From Roseivirga misakiensis (GTDB taxonomy: Bacteria > Bacteroidota > Bacteroidia > Cytophagales > Cyclobacteriaceae), in assembly GCF_001747105.1 (NCBI RefSeq), contig NZ_MDGQ01000005.1, forward strand, positions 1,550,001 to 1,614,000: 64,000 nucleotides of DNA. The letters are read 5' to 3'. Each line of letters opens with the position of its first letter. Positions within the stretch are counted from its first letter, which is position 1. The position numbers and the translations under genes are program-made. Positions 50,619 through 59,843 of this stretch are shown here, piece by piece. The notes below the pieces were generated by a model, which saw only the letters and a list, made by a program, of their open reading frames with translations, searched no databases and had not been told where the DNA came from.

Positions 50619-51530
50619 CTATTTAAAACTATCTGAACTGATATACGCGTCTATCACAGCCTCTTCCCCTTTCTTGCCACTTTGAGAATTACCATGCTCC
50701 ATTCCTAATACTCCTTTGAAGCCCTTATCATGGATGTATTTAAACACATTGAAGTAGTTTATTTCTCCAGAAGTAGGCTCTTTACGCCCAGGGTTATCAC
50801 CAATTTGAAAGTAGGCTATCTCGTCCCAGCAGTTATCTATGTTAGGGATCAAGTTGCCTTCAGTTATCTGCTGATGGTAAATATCGAAGAGGATTTTGCA
50901 AGATGGACTATTGACCGCCTTACATATTTCATAAGCTTGAGCAGCCTTCGACAGGAATAAACCTGGATGATCACGTGGATTTAAAGGTTCTAAGACCATT
51001 ACCAAACCATGAGGTTCTAATAATTCACAGGCTTTTCTTAGGCTGTCCACCACATTGGCCGTTTGATACCCCATGTCTTTTCTGAGATCTAAATGACCAG
51101 GCACAACGGTCATCCATCTGGCATTCACCCTTTTTGCCACATCGACTGATTCTTTTATTTCTTTTAGGAACTGATCTTGCCAGTCCTTTTTTCCGCTAGC
51201 AAGATTAGGTTCTTGCCAAAAAATGGTATGGGCTACGAACACCCCCATCGTCATGCCATATCCCTTCATTTTATCAGCAATTTGCTCTTGCACAGCAATA
51301 GGTCGCTGTTTCATGTCATTGTCTTCCAAGGATTTAAAGCCTTGTTCCGCCATAAAATCAATTTCATTCAAGATTCCGCCAGGCGCTGACTTTCTAAACA
51401 TCCCAAAATGGGGTGCATAATTTAGGTTAAACTCATGCCTTGGTTTGTAACTGGGAATAATTGTGTTGACCCCTGTCATAATTGCACCAGTACTAAGTGC
51501 GCTTACATTTAAAAAATCTCTCCTTTTCAT
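50619..51530 (-). CDS. TIM-barrel sugar isomerase/epimerase family protein with twin-arginine-like signal
   Basis: A 303-residue protein starting at the ATG at 51530: MKRRDFLNVSALSTGAIMTG resembles a Tat-type twin-arginine signal. The frame is open for another 88 codons upstream, but that stretch overlaps the divergent bestrophin gene and lacks protein-like composition, so it is rejected. The rest is a xylose-isomerase-like/AP endonuclease 2 TIM barrel (FGMFRKSAPGGILNEIDFMAEQGFKSLEDNDM, VMVLEPLNPRDHPGLFL, ILFDIYHQQITEGN, GVLGMEHGNS). It resembles hydroxypyruvate isomerase and supplies the metal-binding E, D, H and E. The substrate is unknown. Confidence 0.88.
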   Translation of the reverse strand: MKRRDFLNVSALSTGAIMTGVNTIIPSYKPRHEFNLNYAPHFGMFRKSAPGGILNEIDFMAEQGFKSLEDNDMKQRPIAVQEQIADKMKGYGMTMGVFVAHTIFWQEPNLASGKKDWQDQFLKEIKESVDVAKRVNARWMTVVPGHLDLRKDMGYQTANVVDSLRKACELLEPHGLVMVLEPLNPRDHPGLFLSKAAQAYEICKAVNSPSCKILFDIYHQQITEGNLIPNIDNCWDEIAYFQIGDNPGRKEPTSGEINYFNVFKYIHDKGFKGVLGMEHGNSQSGKKGEEAVIDAYISSDSFK

Positions 51531-51600
51531 ACGTCTGATTTGGTATAGAAATATACAAAATCTCTGGGGCTGATTATATTTAAGATACAATCCCATCCTC

Positions 51601-52662
51601 ATGTATATAAAAAAGAAGTACTCAAAGAAAGACATGGCCATTTGGACGAGAAAAGAGACCATTTTCTTCGTGCTTATGGCTGCCATAGTAACGGTGCTAT
51701 ATGAAGTTGTCGGTTTACGGTGGTTACAATTGCCTTGGACACCTATAGCCCTGGTCGGTACGGCGGTTGCTTTCTTAATCAGTTTCCAGAACAATGCGGC
51801 TTACGATCGACTATGGGAAGCTCGAAAAATATGGGGAGGCATAGTAAACACCTCTCGTACTTGGACCATGATGGTTCGAGATATGGTTAATAATGCCCAT
51901 ACAACTGATCCAAAAAGCCAAGACTATTTAGCGGAAGAAAGACGAATTTTAGTGTATAGACAAATTGCTTGGATGAGTGCGCTTCGTTATGCTTTGAGGG
52001 CAGAAAAACCCTGGGAAACGTTTAAAAAAGCTAAAACCAATAAGCAATGGAGCGAAATGCTTAACCTGCAAGAACTAACAGTCCCACTGGAAGAAGAGCT
52101 TTCTAGATTAATTAGCCCGGAAGAGGTAGAATATGTAATGTCTAAAAAGAATAAGGCTAATGCCCTCCAAACTTTACAGTCTCAGCATATAAAAGCTTTA
52201 AAAGATGCTGGTCTGATTTGGGAATTCGCTTTTCTAGAGATGGAAAATGTACTGAAAGAATTCTTCAATCTACAGGGTAAAAATGAACGAATTAAGAACT
52301 TCCCTTACCCCCGTCAATATGCCACTTTAGGCTATGATTTTGTAAACCTTTTCAATATGCTACTCCCCTTCGCAATTGTTCCGGAGTTCTGGAAAATGGG
52401 TCAAGAGCTAATGGAAACTTACCCTGATTTCGGTGGCTATTTTATCTGGGTAGCTATACCAGTATCAGCTGTAGTATCATGGATTTTTAATACAATGCAG
52501 AGAATCGGTACGGCTGGTGAAAACCCGTTTGAAGGATCGGCCAATGATGTACCAATAACAACAATGGCTAGAGGTATAGAGATTGATATGAGGGAAATGT
52601 TGGATGAGCCTAAGGATAAAATTCCTGAACCTCTCCCAGCGGTTTATAATGTACAGATGTAA
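51601..52662 (+). CDS. Bestrophin-family anion channel
   Basis: A 353-residue bestrophin (formerly UPF0187). It has four or five transmembrane helices and the family landmarks FLISFQNNAAYDRLWEARKIWGGIVNTSRTW (near 58-90) and FDLLNMLLPFAIVPEF-like region (NLFNMLLPFAIVPEF). The pore of bacterial bestrophins conducts anions or cations; the role in cells is often volume or pH homeostasis. Start at MYIKKKYSKKD. It is divergent from the isomerase gene and stands alone. Confidence 0.92.
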   Translation: MYIKKKYSKKDMAIWTRKETIFFVLMAAIVTVLYEVVGLRWLQLPWTPIALVGTAVAFLISFQNNAAYDRLWEARKIWGGIVNTSRTWTMMVRDMVNNAHTTDPKSQDYLAEERRILVYRQIAWMSALRYALRAEKPWETFKKAKTNKQWSEMLNLQELTVPLEEELSRLISPEEVEYVMSKKNKANALQTLQSQHIKALKDAGLIWEFAFLEMENVLKEFFNLQGKNERIKNFPYPRQYATLGYDFVNLFNMLLPFAIVPEFWKMGQELMETYPDFGGYFIWVAIPVSAVVSWIFNTMQRIGTAGENPFEGSANDVPITTMARGIEIDMREMLDEPKDKIPEPLPAVYNVQM

Positions 52663-52694
52663 AAGGCTCAAATGTGAAGTAGCTCACTTTAAGG

Positions 52695-53246
52695 TTAGCG
52701 ATTACTAAAAATATCTCGAGCAAATTGAGTGTCATACAGCTCATCTAAGTAATCTGTTCTAGTAACAATATTGTAGTTATCTCTGCATTCCTCGAGGCCA
52801 CTTCTCATGATGGAAATACATCTTCCATTCTGGTCAGCACCCTCTCGATGATCCCTGAATAATGAGCAATGCCCTAGTTCATGAAATACTATGAACTCTT
52901 TAAATAGATCTGGCGCCAATTGCCAAAACTCAGCATCGATCATAACATGGTTTGAGGTTCGGCTATTAAAATTACATGTGCCTGCAATATTTTCTTCGTC
53001 AATTACTTCGATAACTCCCGTGATACCTTCTGCTACCAAGTCGATGGTAAGGCCGCGTGATGCACCTTGTTCTTGAAAACGAATAAAATATGGCCAAAGA
53101 CGTTCATCTACTCCAGGAAAGGTTCCCTCAGCCACCATAATTGGTTCGGCTTCATCATCTGTTGAACAGGCTGATAAAGACAGCAGTCCCATAAAAATTA
53201 GTGCTATCCACTTAGCATTATAAACCCCAACTCTCCGATTTCCCAT
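52695..53246 (-). CDS. Lipoprotein with zinc-metallopeptidase HExxH motif
   Basis: A 183-residue lipoprotein with lipobox SLSAC (Cys 27) and an acidic linker (STDDEAEP). FHELGHCSLFRDH at 121-133 is HExxH (H122, E123, H126) with a possible third ligand, H133, six residues on, one more than in the metzincins (HExxHxxGxxH). Two cysteines at 91 and 127, and others near the end (C143, C153), may make disulfides. It is likely a small surface or periplasmic zinc protease; the substrate is unknown. It is a single gene on the minus strand. Confidence 0.8.
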   Translation of the reverse strand: MGNRRVGVYNAKWIALIFMGLLSLSACSTDDEAEPIMVAEGTFPGVDERLWPYFIRFQEQGASRGLTIDLVAEGITGVIEVIDEENIAGTCNFNSRTSNHVMIDAEFWQLAPDLFKEFIVFHELGHCSLFRDHREGADQNGRCISIMRSGLEECRDNYNIVTRTDYLDELYDTQFARDIFSNR

Positions 53247-53290
53247 ACGCTAATGGTTTTTCTGTAGAACGGAGAATTTTGAGTTTAGTA

Positions 53291-53875
53291 TTAGATCACA
53301 CCATCGAGATTCCAGACAATTATCCCGTACACGACAAATCGAATGATACGGAATGAGGCAAAAAGGAGATACTTCTTTTGTGGATACATGAGCGTACCCG
53401 TGAGCATACTTATCAATGCAAAAGGCAGCGGAGTTAGTGCAGATACGATAATCAAACCACTCCCGTACTGATCATATTTTTGCTGATATTTTTTAAGCTT
53501 CAGCCGTTTTTGAAATATATTCAAGAAGAATTCCTTCTTACCTAAAACTCGTCCTAAACGATAATTTAACCAGCCAGCGAAGAGCGAAACCAAGGTCATG
53601 GTTGAAACTGCAGTGATGTAGTAATGCCAGGGGTCATCCAAAGACCAAAACATAAAAAGTTCAGGAGGCAATATTCCGACAAATATTTCTGAGATCAGGA
53701 AGATGAAAAACATTAAATAGTAGCTATCTGACACAGCATGCTCAATGGTATCATATTGACTCTTGAAATAACTTTTGAAAAGTATTAGGAGACCAATTAG
53801 GACAATCAAATAGATAGCTCCTTTGATGATATTCTTAGAAAAGAAGCTATAAAACTCGCGTTTACTATTATCCAT
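53291..53875 (-). CDS. VTT/DedA-like membrane protein
   Basis: A 194-residue protein with four or five transmembrane helices and the VTT (SNARE-associated/DedA) signature FLISEIFVGILPPELFMFW near 58 and SALTPLPFALISMLTGTL near 145, in which the GxxxFPPP-type prolines and helical re-entrant loops of the scramblase-like family are visible. DedA relatives move polyprenyl or other phospholipids across the inner membrane. The small size fits the YqaA-type subgroup. It lies 59 bases from the response regulator gene on the same strand; linkage is not certain. Confidence 0.8.
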   Translation of the reverse strand: MDNSKREFYSFFSKNIIKGAIYLIVLIGLLILFKSYFKSQYDTIEHAVSDSYYLMFFIFLISEIFVGILPPELFMFWSLDDPWHYYITAVSTMTLVSLFAGWLNYRLGRVLGKKEFFLNIFQKRLKLKKYQQKYDQYGSGLIIVSALTPLPFALISMLTGTLMYPQKKYLLFASFRIIRFVVYGIIVWNLDGVI

Positions 53876-53934
53876 TTAGGCTAAATCTTACCGTAAAGTA
53901 ATGAGAAAAAACACAAGTCTAAACTTAAAATGAC

Positions 53935-54312
53935 TTAAGTGTTCTGTTCCTTATAGGAGTCTATTATTTCCTTGAAAAACATTGGATTGGTAAACTTATC
54001 AATGACTTTTACATTTTTGAATGGCGCTAGCTTTTCTCGGAGTTCTGACTCCATTTGGCCGCTATACACGTATATCCAAGTGCCTTCATTTTCTAGCTTT
54101 TCATTATTGCGGGCGATCAGATCAGAACCTTGAATATCGGGCATCATTTGATCTGTGATTACGATATCATATCGATTTTGATCAATTAATTGATTAGCCG
54201 CTTTTCCGTTGCTGGCTTCTTCTACCTCAACATCATCATACATGAATTCTATGAAATCCTTCAGTGTATCTCTTACTGCAAAATCATCTTCAACTATCAG
54301 TATCTTGATCAT
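53935..54312 (-). CDS. Single-domain response regulator
   Basis: A 125-residue CheY-like receiver with no output domain. IKILIVEDDFAVRD has the Mg-binding acidic pair (D9, D10) and D54 in ITDQMMPD is the phospho-acceptor. The conserved Lys is in VIDKFTNP. Its start overlaps the end of the histidine kinase gene by four bases (ATGA). Without an output domain it must act through protein contact or as a phosphorelay intermediate. Confidence 0.94.
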   Translation of the reverse strand: MIKILIVEDDFAVRDTLKDFIEFMYDDVEVEEASNGKAANQLIDQNRYDIVITDQMMPDIQGSDLIARNNEKLENEGTWIYVYSGQMESELREKLAPFKNVKVIDKFTNPMFFKEIIDSYKEQNT

Positions 54313-56189
54313 ATACTTTTCATGCTTATAAATACACTGGTTCCTTCACTCCCTCGGGAAGTTATCCATAGTTTATGCCCTAATCGTTCCGTCAAATCTT
54401 TGGCAAGATAGAAGCCCATTCCTGTTATTTCTTGATTTTCATCAACCTTCGATTGATTGGTCCCTAGGCTCTGAAGCTGCTCTTCAGAAATCCCAACTCC
54501 ATAATCTCTTACTTCTATAATCAATTCATTACCCTTTTGGTTTAAATGAATTTCGGCGGGGGCATCATTCTGCCTAGAAAACTTGAGCGCATTTCCGATA
54601 AGCGTATTCATTATATACTTCAACGTCATCTTATCGGTAGCGAAACGCGTCGATTCAAAGTTTGGATCGGCTTGAGCGAATACCTGTAGGTTCCAGTTTT
54701 CTTCAACAAATTGTGCTAACTCCTCAAAATCGATTTTATCACTTGCAGTTTGATTGAGTGTCATGAAATAAATAAAGTCATGAAGCATTCTTTTGATCGA
54801 CTCGACAGAACTCAAAGAAAGGTCTACAATCTTGTCCTTGACCTTGGCAAATTTCTCTGGTCGTTCACTTGAGCGCTTGATCATTTCCATATTCATCTGC
54901 AATGTCGCAACAGGCATTTTTATTTCATGAGAGATCAGTGAGAGCATGGTTTGTCTACTTTTCTGATATTCCATCTCAGCTCTGGACTTTGTTAGAATAT
55001 CCATGCGCATTACAAAAGTTTTGAATAATGCCAAGTTTGCTAGAATAACGGCAATGGTTAATAAGACCACCCTTAACCCAAAATGATTACCATAGATATT
55101 TAGGAAGTCCAAAGTTTGAACTACAACCCATAATACAAGCACTAAAAATGCCGAAATAAGGTAGCTTGAGGTGGGTTCTTTGTCGATTTTAGCCTTAATC
55201 ACGGTATATAAAAAGACGCCTCCACTCAAAATCATAAAAATTAGATAATACCGAAGTATACTCGTAAAAAACACTGATGGCGTAACGAGAACAAGGATAA
55301 TATTCGCAATAGTAATCGCTAAGAAAACACGTTTAAACCATACGTTGGTCTGGTTAGGATAAAGCGTAAAAACAAAAAGACCACCGAATAGGGATGCTGC
55401 GTAGCCGCTCAAATACTCCAAACATATCGCTAAGTCAAAGTTTAAAGTGTTCAGCATGGCATGCAATGGATAATAATCCGTGCCTATAAGTCGGTACATC
55501 ATGCTCAATGAAAACAAAGCATAAAATGGTACAGGTAGTGACAAATGTCTGTAGGCGGCTGAAAAGGCAATAAGGATGAATCCTGTAATAAAGAACGCGC
55601 CGGCCAAAAATAGACTTAGCCCTTGGTTTGTTCTGAGCACCTTAATTAGTCTATTCGCATCACCAACTTCTAAAGAATAATAAAGCCCTGCATTTGTGTG
55701 ATGATAATTCGAGACTTGAATGACTACATCTAGCGTATCCGTCTTGAATTCTCTAAAAGAAACCACTTTCGGTTCGCGATATCCTTTATACCCTTGCTTT
55801 GATTTTCCAACTACACCCGACTCATAAATTAGGCTATCATTGACCATTACATTGTACGCAGAAAATGCATGAGTTATAAGCATACCAGCGGGCGGTTTAT
55901 CCTTTGGTATAATCAAACGTACGGCGTAAGTAGCGTATCCAAAATCAGGAAGTTGTTCACCATCAATAGAAATTTTAGACCAGTCGTGAGGAACTTCAAC
56001 TTGAACTGGTGCTTGGGTGGCTTCTCTTCTATTGGTAATCAATTGATTCCAATAAAAGTCCCATTTACCATCCAGTTTATAGAACTCTAGACCATCCCAA
56101 TCGCTTAAATCGATCGTACTGGGAGTCTGTGCCTGAATCAAATTCAAGCACATAGAAAAAATTAAGATAAGTGCAATTCTGATCTTCAT
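54309..56189 (-). CDS. Sensor histidine kinase with 7TMR-DISM sensor
   Basis: A 626-residue kinase. A signal peptide (IALILIFSMCLNLIQA) and extracytoplasmic DISMED2-type domain (about 20-180) are followed by seven transmembrane helices (about 190-390), then a dimerisation domain (SHEIKMPVATLQMNMEMIKR, phospho-His near 416) and a HATPase_c domain with N-box (LIGNALKFS), G1 (VRDYGVGISEEQL) and G2 (GMGFYLAKDLTERL). 7TMR-DISM receptors in this phylum often sense carbohydrates or carboxylates. The response regulator gene follows with a four-base overlap. Confidence 0.94.
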   Translation of the reverse strand: MKIRIALILIFSMCLNLIQAQTPSTIDLSDWDGLEFYKLDGKWDFYWNQLITNRREATQAPVQVEVPHDWSKISIDGEQLPDFGYATYAVRLIIPKDKPPAGMLITHAFSAYNVMVNDSLIYESGVVGKSKQGYKGYREPKVVSFREFKTDTLDVVIQVSNYHHTNAGLYYSLEVGDANRLIKVLRTNQGLSLFLAGAFFITGFILIAFSAAYRHLSLPVPFYALFSLSMMYRLIGTDYYPLHAMLNTLNFDLAICLEYLSGYAASLFGGLFVFTLYPNQTNVWFKRVFLAITIANIILVLVTPSVFFTSILRYYLIFMILSGGVFLYTVIKAKIDKEPTSSYLISAFLVLVLWVVVQTLDFLNIYGNHFGLRVVLLTIAVILANLALFKTFVMRMDILTKSRAEMEYQKSRQTMLSLISHEIKMPVATLQMNMEMIKRSSERPEKFAKVKDKIVDLSLSSVESIKRMLHDFIYFMTLNQTASDKIDFEELAQFVEENWNLQVFAQADPNFESTRFATDKMTLKYIMNTLIGNALKFSRQNDAPAEIHLNQKGNELIIEVRDYGVGISEEQLQSLGTNQSKVDENQEITGMGFYLAKDLTERLGHKLWITSRGSEGTSVFISMKSI

Positions 56190-56262
56190 CTATTATTTAC
56201 TGACAAGCAGCAATTACCGCTTGAAATGTACCAATGTGAATCTTGTAATAGGTGAAATCTAA

Positions 56263-57615
56263 CTATTTCTGCTTAGCAGGTACCCTAGGAATCGTCATGA
56301 TTTCCGTCTGGCGCCCGTCAATATACCAAACACCCGTCTTATCAAAAAATGCTTCCTCTTCCAGCATTATTCGAATCTCTTTATCCCACTCTTTTATGTA
56401 AGTGGCGGCATTCAACTCTATGGAGTAAGCAGTATTCAGGTGCAGCGGATAATCTCCTGTCACTGGTACACCTCCTTGAGAATCCCACATGCCCAAAGTA
56501 GTTCCAGATGCATGTCCGTGGTAGCCAATTGGGTGTGTATAAATAGAGGGCTTAATTCCTTCTTTTATGGCCATTTCTCTACTCATTTTCAGCACTTCAT
56601 TTCCAGTTCTGCCTTCTTTAAAATTCCCTGTAAAAATATCTTGAAGTCTATTACCGTTTTTGAAAGCTTCGACGAGAAAGCTTGGCACTTCTTTTTCCCC
56701 TGGCTTGAGTATATAAGCATGTTGTTGTTGATCAGTATTCAACCTCAAATAGGTTATACCAAAATCACAGTGTAATAGATCACCTGGTAAGATTACATTC
56801 TTATCTGGTCGCTTACTAAATGTTCTTAGGTGATCAAAATTCTCCGGGTCAGCTCTTTGAACATCTATGGTTGGGTGAAACCAAGTTTGAAGTTTCAATT
56901 CACGAACACGCTCTCTCATCCACCAAACTACATCCTCAGTGGTTGTCACTCCCGCAGTAATCACTTTATCTGAAAAGGCTTCTTGTATTATCTCATGAGA
57001 AATTCTGGTGATATGTGGGTAAATCGCCATCTCTGCCTCTGTTCTGGTTTCCAACCAACCGATCGCTAGCTTTTCTGCTGATGTGATTTTTTGCATGTCC
57101 TTTTTGTCTAGTGCAGCCGTGAATTCCTCTAAATCAGTGGACACAATACCATCAGTAAGTCCAAAATACTTTGATTTATTAATGCCGATCTTCTTTGGGT
57201 TACGCTCTCTTACAAGTTCCGCCAATCGCTTCCATTGATCAGGTTGCTCCTCCTTGTTCCAAGCACTCTTGAAAGTCGAGCCAACGTCGTAACGTGCCAC
57301 AGCAAGTGTTTCGATTCCTGAACCATCTGGTTTATTAAAAAACACCAAAATCGTTCTTCGTCGTGCTGCCAGCCATTCAGCAGGCAACAAAGTCTTAATA
57401 ATGGGATCTTCATTATACTCCCTCGAAATCACAATCCACATATCAATTCCTTCCCTAGACATGATTGCAGGTAAGTAATTTTCGACCTTGTCCTCTAAAA
57501 GCCGATTAATTACCGCTGCCCGATCTTTCATAGATAGGATCTTGGGACTAACAGTCTGCGCAGCAGATATATTGACAAGGCATAAAAGACAAATAAGAGT
57601 GAATAAATATCGCAT
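56263..57615 (-). CDS. Secreted M24 metallopeptidase (Xaa-Pro aminopeptidase-like)
   Basis: A 450-residue peptidase with a signal peptide (RYLFTLICLLCLVNISAAQ). The N-terminal creatinase-like domain (about 25-190) and the C-terminal pita-bread fold are both present. Metal ligands appear as D in HCDFG, D in LNTDQQ, H in HPIGYHGHASGTT, E in YSIELN and E in IMLEEEAFF, all in order. APP-type enzymes cleave X-Pro bonds from peptides; export suggests nutrition or envelope peptide turnover. It is divergent from the PD40 gene. Confidence 0.9.
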   Translation of the reverse strand: MRYLFTLICLLCLVNISAAQTVSPKILSMKDRAAVINRLLEDKVENYLPAIMSREGIDMWIVISREYNEDPIIKTLLPAEWLAARRRTILVFFNKPDGSGIETLAVARYDVGSTFKSAWNKEEQPDQWKRLAELVRERNPKKIGINKSKYFGLTDGIVSTDLEEFTAALDKKDMQKITSAEKLAIGWLETRTEAEMAIYPHITRISHEIIQEAFSDKVITAGVTTTEDVVWWMRERVRELKLQTWFHPTIDVQRADPENFDHLRTFSKRPDKNVILPGDLLHCDFGITYLRLNTDQQQHAYILKPGEKEVPSFLVEAFKNGNRLQDIFTGNFKEGRTGNEVLKMSREMAIKEGIKPSIYTHPIGYHGHASGTTLGMWDSQGGVPVTGDYPLHLNTAYSIELNAATYIKEWDKEIRIMLEEEAFFDKTGVWYIDGRQTEIMTIPRVPAKQK

Positions 57616-57804
57616 AGTAGAGGATTAATTTTTCGAAAATAATTAAAAGCCATCGAACATCAAATGAGTTGGAAATCTCATAAATTTTTAGTCTAAAAAA
57701 GGGTGGAATAACCATTTAAAATCACCTTTTACCATTTAAGGAGAAAAGAAAAATATCTTTCAGCAAGGTGTATTCTTTGCGCCTCAATTGCGTTTCACCA
57801 ACAC

Positions 57805-58704
57805 ATGCAACCAAACACACCGGGCTTACTTGTCACTGTACTTGTGAGTTTTTTTCTTCATTTGAATTGTCACGGGCAGACATTTCGTGCAAATGCAGTT
57901 CATCAAAAAGGTGTCCCCAATCTTTTGTTTGCCGATGACTTATCAGATGGCGGTCTGCATTGGAACAATTGGTTCTCTAAAAATGAGACAGAATTCTACT
58001 ATACCATTCAAGAAAACGGCAGGTCATTTATTGTGAAAAGAGCTGTTCATGCCAATGGTCTCGGTCCATTGCAAAAGATTCCTTTCAATCAAGATTATAA
58101 TTACTCTCACCCATGGGTCAGCGAGGATGGAACTCATATGATATTCCAAGCCTCTATTCCACATCCAGATGGAGGTAGACAGGATTTCAATATCTGGGAA
58201 TCTTTTCTCGGCGAGAGCGGATGGTCTGAACCTGTACTGTTTTCAAAAGCAACATCAACACGTCGGCACGAAGGTGCCCCTATCTTGAGTAAAAGTGGCA
58301 ATTTATACTTTAACATTACTAATGAATCAAATGGCAATGCCGATCTCTACGTGCTTTTAGAAGGGCGCAACAAGGCAAATAAATTGCCCACTAGTATCAA
58401 CTCCAAAAGCTTTGAAGGTGATTTCTTCATCGACCAAGATGAGACATTTCTGATTTTTTCATCCTACGATAGGTCTGGAGCGATTGGACAGTCCGACCTC
58501 TACGTTTCATTTAATGATAGCGGAAATTGGTCTAAAGCCGTATCACTAGGTTCTAAAATCAATTCTTCTTGGCAGGAGTTTAGTCCCTTCGTGACTACAG
58601 ATGGTAAATATTTGATCTTTACGAGCAATCGTCTTTCTGGTAATGGATTAAGGCCAACATTTGACCATTATATTGTCAATTTCGACATTGACCATTTTCG
58701 ATAG
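57805..58704 (+). CDS. Secreted PD40/WD40-like beta-propeller protein
   Basis: A 299-residue exported protein: a signal peptide (GLLVTVLVSFFLHLNCHGQ) is followed by a beta-propeller built of PD40-type blades, for example HPWVSEDGTHMIFQAS, GAPILSKSGNLYFNITNE, DEDGTFLIFSSYDRS-like DETFLIFSSYDRSGAIGQSDLYVSF and FSPFVTTDGKYLIFTSNRLSG. PD40 blades occur in TolB and many Bacteroidota surface proteins, often with OmpA domains, but none is attached here. It could be a protein-binding scaffold in the periplasm. A membrane protein gene follows 57 bases later. Confidence 0.85.
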   Translation: MQPNTPGLLVTVLVSFFLHLNCHGQTFRANAVHQKGVPNLLFADDLSDGGLHWNNWFSKNETEFYYTIQENGRSFIVKRAVHANGLGPLQKIPFNQDYNYSHPWVSEDGTHMIFQASIPHPDGGRQDFNIWESFLGESGWSEPVLFSKATSTRRHEGAPILSKSGNLYFNITNESNGNADLYVLLEGRNKANKLPTSINSKSFEGDFFIDQDETFLIFSSYDRSGAIGQSDLYVSFNDSGNWSKAVSLGSKINSSWQEFSPFVTTDGKYLIFTSNRLSGNGLRPTFDHYIVNFDIDHFR

Positions 58705-58761
58705 CTTACCGCTGGCATACTGGTTTATGAGGTAACAAAATCATTTGTTATTTTCAGGCAT

Positions 58762-59754
58762 ATGTCAAAACCGCATACTGCATTAATTCTTCGGTTAACC
58801 GCTGGTAAAGTCCACCCATTTTTAATAGGCATTATTTGTTCAATCTTTTGCGCCTCCATGGTTTGGCTATCTATTGAATTAGATGGCATGACGATGACTT
58901 GGCAGTACATAGAAACAAATATGTACTTCATTTTCACTTTTGGGTACATGATTTTTATGGCTCGAGTGATTCACAACAGCCATGTCAATAGCTTTGATAA
59001 GCTCCTGGCGTCGGGCGATTTTGACCAAGAAAGAAGATCATTCTGGAAGTATGAAATGAGCAACCAGCGAAAGCTCACCATCGAAACAATTGTCGCTTTA
59101 TTGATTGGGTTCATCCATGCCTATTTAGATGTATTTCAATGGATAATCAACGGGACTAGAGATTTTACTTTTACTAGGCTCGGAATTGGGTTTGAGATAA
59201 TGTTAATGTGGTTAGTCATTACGCACGCCACCTCTACCTTTATGCGAAACATGACGGTGATGAATAAAATGTCGCGCGAAATAGACATTGACCTTTTGAA
59301 CATGGACAAATTCATGCCCTTGACTAAATCTGGTATTACAAGTACCCTAGGATTCATCGGTGCATATTCACTTCTATTTGTTCAAGGTGTACGCATTATC
59401 GACATTCAGAACCCAGCAATCGCGATCATTATTCCATCTATTTTCTTCTTAATTAGAACGCCGCTTAAAGGCATACGCAAGAGAGTAAGCATTGCCAAGC
59501 ACAAAGAACTTATTCTGGTAGATGCTGCTATTGAGGGAGACAGAGAAGCACTTAAAAAGTCTAGAATTCATAAAAACCTAGATAACATCAATGTTATCGA
59601 CCTTATTAACTATCGGAAAATCATACAAAGTGTTTTCGAGATCCCCGTGAATATCCCGACCGCTTCACGGTTCATTTTTTATCTTATCATTCCCCTACTT
59701 ACTTGGATTGCAGCTTCAGTTGTAGACAAAGTCATTGACTATCTTATCAAGTGA
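58762..59754 (+). CDS. Multipass membrane protein of unknown function
   Basis: A 330-residue protein with about seven predicted helices (HPFLIGIICSIFCASMVWLSI near 19, FIFTFGYMIFMARVI near 52, LTIETIVALLIGFIHAYLDVFQWII near 97, LGIGFEIMLMWLVITHATSTF near 130, TSTLGFIGAYSLLFVQGV near 190, AIAIIIPSIFFLI near 220 and FIFYLIIPLLTWIAASVV near 303). No signal peptide or known domain is seen. Cytoplasmic loops are basic. It is on the same strand as the PD40 gene but 57 bases away, so a link is uncertain. Confidence 0.7.
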   Translation: MSKPHTALILRLTAGKVHPFLIGIICSIFCASMVWLSIELDGMTMTWQYIETNMYFIFTFGYMIFMARVIHNSHVNSFDKLLASGDFDQERRSFWKYEMSNQRKLTIETIVALLIGFIHAYLDVFQWIINGTRDFTFTRLGIGFEIMLMWLVITHATSTFMRNMTVMNKMSREIDIDLLNMDKFMPLTKSGITSTLGFIGAYSLLFVQGVRIIDIQNPAIAIIIPSIFFLIRTPLKGIRKRVSIAKHKELILVDAAIEGDREALKKSRIHKNLDNINVIDLINYRKIIQSVFEIPVNIPTASRFIFYLIIPLLTWIAASVVDKVIDYLIK

Positions 59755-59843
59755 TAACAAACGTTTGCTAAAGCACATCCAAGAATACAGATTATATTAG
59801 ATGCTGTTATTCTGTAGCCATCTGCTAACTGATCCTGATTAAA

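Noticed and set aside
50619-51794. Extended N-terminus of the sugar isomerase protein
   Set aside because: The 88 extra codons overlap the divergent bestrophin gene and its start region; the twin-arginine-like signal begins at 51530.
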